Positions 62,691 through 64,000 of a DNA stretch of 64,000 nucleotides are shown piece after piece. Position 1 is the stretch's first letter, and the number at the start of each line of letters is the position of its first letter. The DNA lies in assembly GCF_000020505.1 (NCBI RefSeq), contig NC_011027.1, positions 1,286,001 through 1,350,000 on the forward strand, in the 5' to 3' direction. The notes beneath the pieces are model-generated. The model saw nothing but the letters and a program-made list of their open reading frames with translations. It was not told where the DNA came from and made no database searches. The stretch is from Chlorobaculum parvum NCIB 8327. Lineage in GTDB: Bacteria > Bacteroidota > Chlorobiia > Chlorobiales > Chlorobiaceae. The position numbers and the translations under genes are program-made.

Positions 62691-64000
62691 TTGACAATAC
62701 CATCCCTCGACCTGCTTCTCGCATCACTGGCAACAGCTGACCGCAGCAGCTATTCGCACCGATATGCCGTGCCGAACCTCTGGCACAACGGCACAACCGG
62801 CGTGTCAATGGTCGATCCGGTTGACTACTACGGCGACACGCTCAACGCCATCCGAAATGCGCCGCCTTGCGCCCTGAACACCGGGCCGGACGATGCCGAC
62901 TGGAGCGCTTCGGCAACGGTGTACAACCTTTTCGTCAGGTACGATGCCGCGTTCGATCACAACCTGGACGGGCACATCGGCACGGATGCGCTGCCGGAGG
63001 GATTCCGCGAAACCGGCACGCTGCTCAAGGCAATCGCGATGCTGCCGTATATCCAGCGAATGGGCGTCAACACGCTCTACCTCCTGCCGCTGACCAGCAT
63101 CGGGGCAGTCAACCGAAAGGGTTCGCTCGGCTCGCCGTATGCGATCAAAAACCAGTACAAGCTCGACGAAACCCTCGGTGAACCGGTGCTCGACCTGTCG
63201 CTTGAAACGCAGCTCAGAGCGCTCGTCGAAGCGTCACACCACCTCGGCATGAGGGTCGTCTTCGAGTTCGTTTTCCGCACGGCATCAATCGACAGCGACT
63301 GGATCGAAAAACATCCCGAGTGGTTCTACTGGATCAAATCCGGCGAGAGCCTGCCGCCCTACAGTGCTCCGGCATTCGAGGACGACAAGCTGACGCGCAT
63401 CTACGAGCAGGTGGACAAGCACGACTTCCACGAGCTTCCTGAACCGGATGAGACGTACCGCAACCGCTTCGTCCCGGCTCCGGAGAAGCTCACACTCGGT
63501 GCGAACGGCTACACCGGCACGACCGATGACGGCGGTGAATGCGTCATCGCGAGCGCCTTCTCGGACTGGCCGCCGGACGACCGCCAGCCACCGTGGACCG
63601 ACGTCACCTATTTGAAGTTGCACGATTCGCCGCGTTTTAACTACATTGCCTACAACACGATACGGATGTACGACGAGGCGCTCGAACAGCCCGAGTTCCG
63701 CGCCATGAAGCTCTGGCGGGAGATTACGGGCATCATTCCGCACTACCGCAAAGAGTTCGGCATCGACGGCGCGATGATCGATATGGGCCATGCCCTGCCG
63801 CCGGAACTGAAGGCATCCATCGTGGCTGAAGCTCGCAAAGGTGCGCCAGAGTTTGCCTTCTGGGATGAAAACTTCGACCCGTCGCCGAAGCTGAAGGAGG
63901 AGGGGTTCAACGCCGTCTTCGGCTCGTTGCCCTTCGTGATTCACGATGTGCTCTTCATCAAGGGGCTGCTCAACTTCCTGAACCGCAACGGCGTAGCGAT
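62691..64000 (+). CDS. GH13-type alpha-amylase family protein, 5' part (cut by window edge)
   Basis: A frame open from at least 62691 to the right edge (436 complete codons) encodes a large GH13-like protein. Visible pieces are [20 protein letters not shown], an [29 protein letters not shown] barrel segment (with region I-like residues), [17 protein letters not shown], and [19 protein letters not shown], where the Asp in IDMGH matches the GH13 nucleophile region, followed by [11 protein letters not shown] with a candidate acid Glu. The start is uncertain; TTG 62691 is proposed because no ATG lies in the frame near the beginning. The role is presumably alpha-glucan metabolism. Confidence 0.75.
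   Translation, partial: MTIPSLDLLLASLATADRSSYSHRYAVPNLWHNGTTGVSMVDPVDYYGDTLNAIRNAPPCALNTGPDDADWSASATVYNLFVRYDAAFDHNLDGHIGTDALPEGFRETGTLLKAIAMLPYIQRMGVNTLYLLPLTSIGAVNRKGSLGSPYAIKNQYKLDETLGEPVLDLSLETQLRALVEASHHLGMRVVFEFVFRTASIDSDWIEKHPEWFYWIKSGESLPPYSAPAFEDDKLTRIYEQVDKHDFHELPEPDETYRNRFVPAPEKLTLGANGYTGTTDDGGECVIASAFSDWPPDDRQPPWTDVTYLKLHDSPRFNYIAYNTIRMYDEALEQPEFRAMKLWREITGIIPHYRKEFGIDGAMIDMGHALPPELKASIVAEARKGAPEFAFWDENFDPSPKLKEEGFNAVFGSLPFVIHDVLFIKGLLNFLNRNGVA

Noticed and set aside
1-64000. CRISPR array, tRNA or rRNA genes
   Set aside because: I scanned the gaps between genes and found no regularly spaced repeats and no tRNA-like or rRNA-like sequence. A short or divergent tRNA could be missed by eye; tRNAscan or an Rfam search would settle this.

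Overview
This window looks like a chromosomal segment of a green sulfur bacterium (Chlorobi), probably Chlorobaculum or a close relative. This is an inference from gene content and from the GC-rich genes; no rRNA or marker gene here proves it. In this group cobamides are needed for bacteriochlorophyll synthesis, which fits the large investment in B12 genes seen here.

Positions 1-20220 are dominated by cobamide genes. One tightly packed minus-strand operon runs from btuB (start 13462) to cobS (running off the left edge). It has several 4-base stop/start overlaps and is led by a cobalamin riboswitch at about 13690-13900. In transcription order it encodes the outer-membrane receptor BtuB, a BtuF-type binding protein, BluB, CbiP, a CobD-type decarboxylase, CbiB, a CobO-type adenosyltransferase, BtuC, BtuD with an extra C-terminal domain, CbiR, CobU, CobT, an alpha/beta hydrolase and CobS. 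A plus-strand group (NUDIX hydrolase, second BtuF-like lipoprotein, CbiA; 17618-20220) adds a second binding protein and the a,c-diamide synthase. No corrin-ring-building genes are present. Between the two groups lie a Na/phosphate cotransporter, an SRPBCC protein and an AT-rich two-gene cassette (DUF6338 plus a 63-residue protein).

Positions 20256-28880 hold the most unusual locus, all on the minus strand: a CooC-type nickel ATPase, a Tat/lipoprotein NrtA-like binding protein, a permease, two ABC ATPases (one with an apparent frameshift in its N-terminus), a diheme cytochrome c lipoprotein, a CooS-type carbon monoxide dehydrogenase homologue and a methyltransferase. The CooS protein keeps the B- and D-cluster cysteines and most C-cluster ligands, but has Asp where one C-cluster cysteine is expected. 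Three near-identical palindromes (TAACAATTGTTA type) lie upstream of cooC and of the binding-protein gene. Together these suggest a regulated uptake and redox system whose substrate may not be CO.

Positions 29000-45600 carry mixed accessory and housekeeping genes: an AAA ATPase, an AT-rich DUF6765 gene, a geranylgeranyl-reductase-family flavoprotein followed upstream by a decayed copy of its own C-terminus, two TPM-domain proteins, a second cobalamin riboswitch (about 35203-35395) in front of an unrecognised 118-residue CxxC protein, an exonuclease, a HAD phosphatase, a cation-efflux protein, a DUF4405/response regulator/histidine kinase operon, and a DUF2339-DUF3999 group.

Positions 45795-64000 are mostly core metabolism: an MFS transporter, a Gfo/Idh oxidoreductase, CCA-adding-type nucleotidyltransferase and purB on the plus strand; pgi and an anti-sigma-type ATPase on the minus strand; an ammonium transporter, PII protein (lacking Tyr51) and TorF-like outer-membrane protein on the plus strand; then an acetyltransferase-like protein, DUF2892, DAHP synthase, an ArsA ATPase with an Hsp20-like tail, a LysM lytic transglycosylase and truA on the minus strand. 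The window ends inside a GH13-type alpha-amylase family gene. I saw no tRNA, rRNA, insertion sequence, prophage or CRISPR array.
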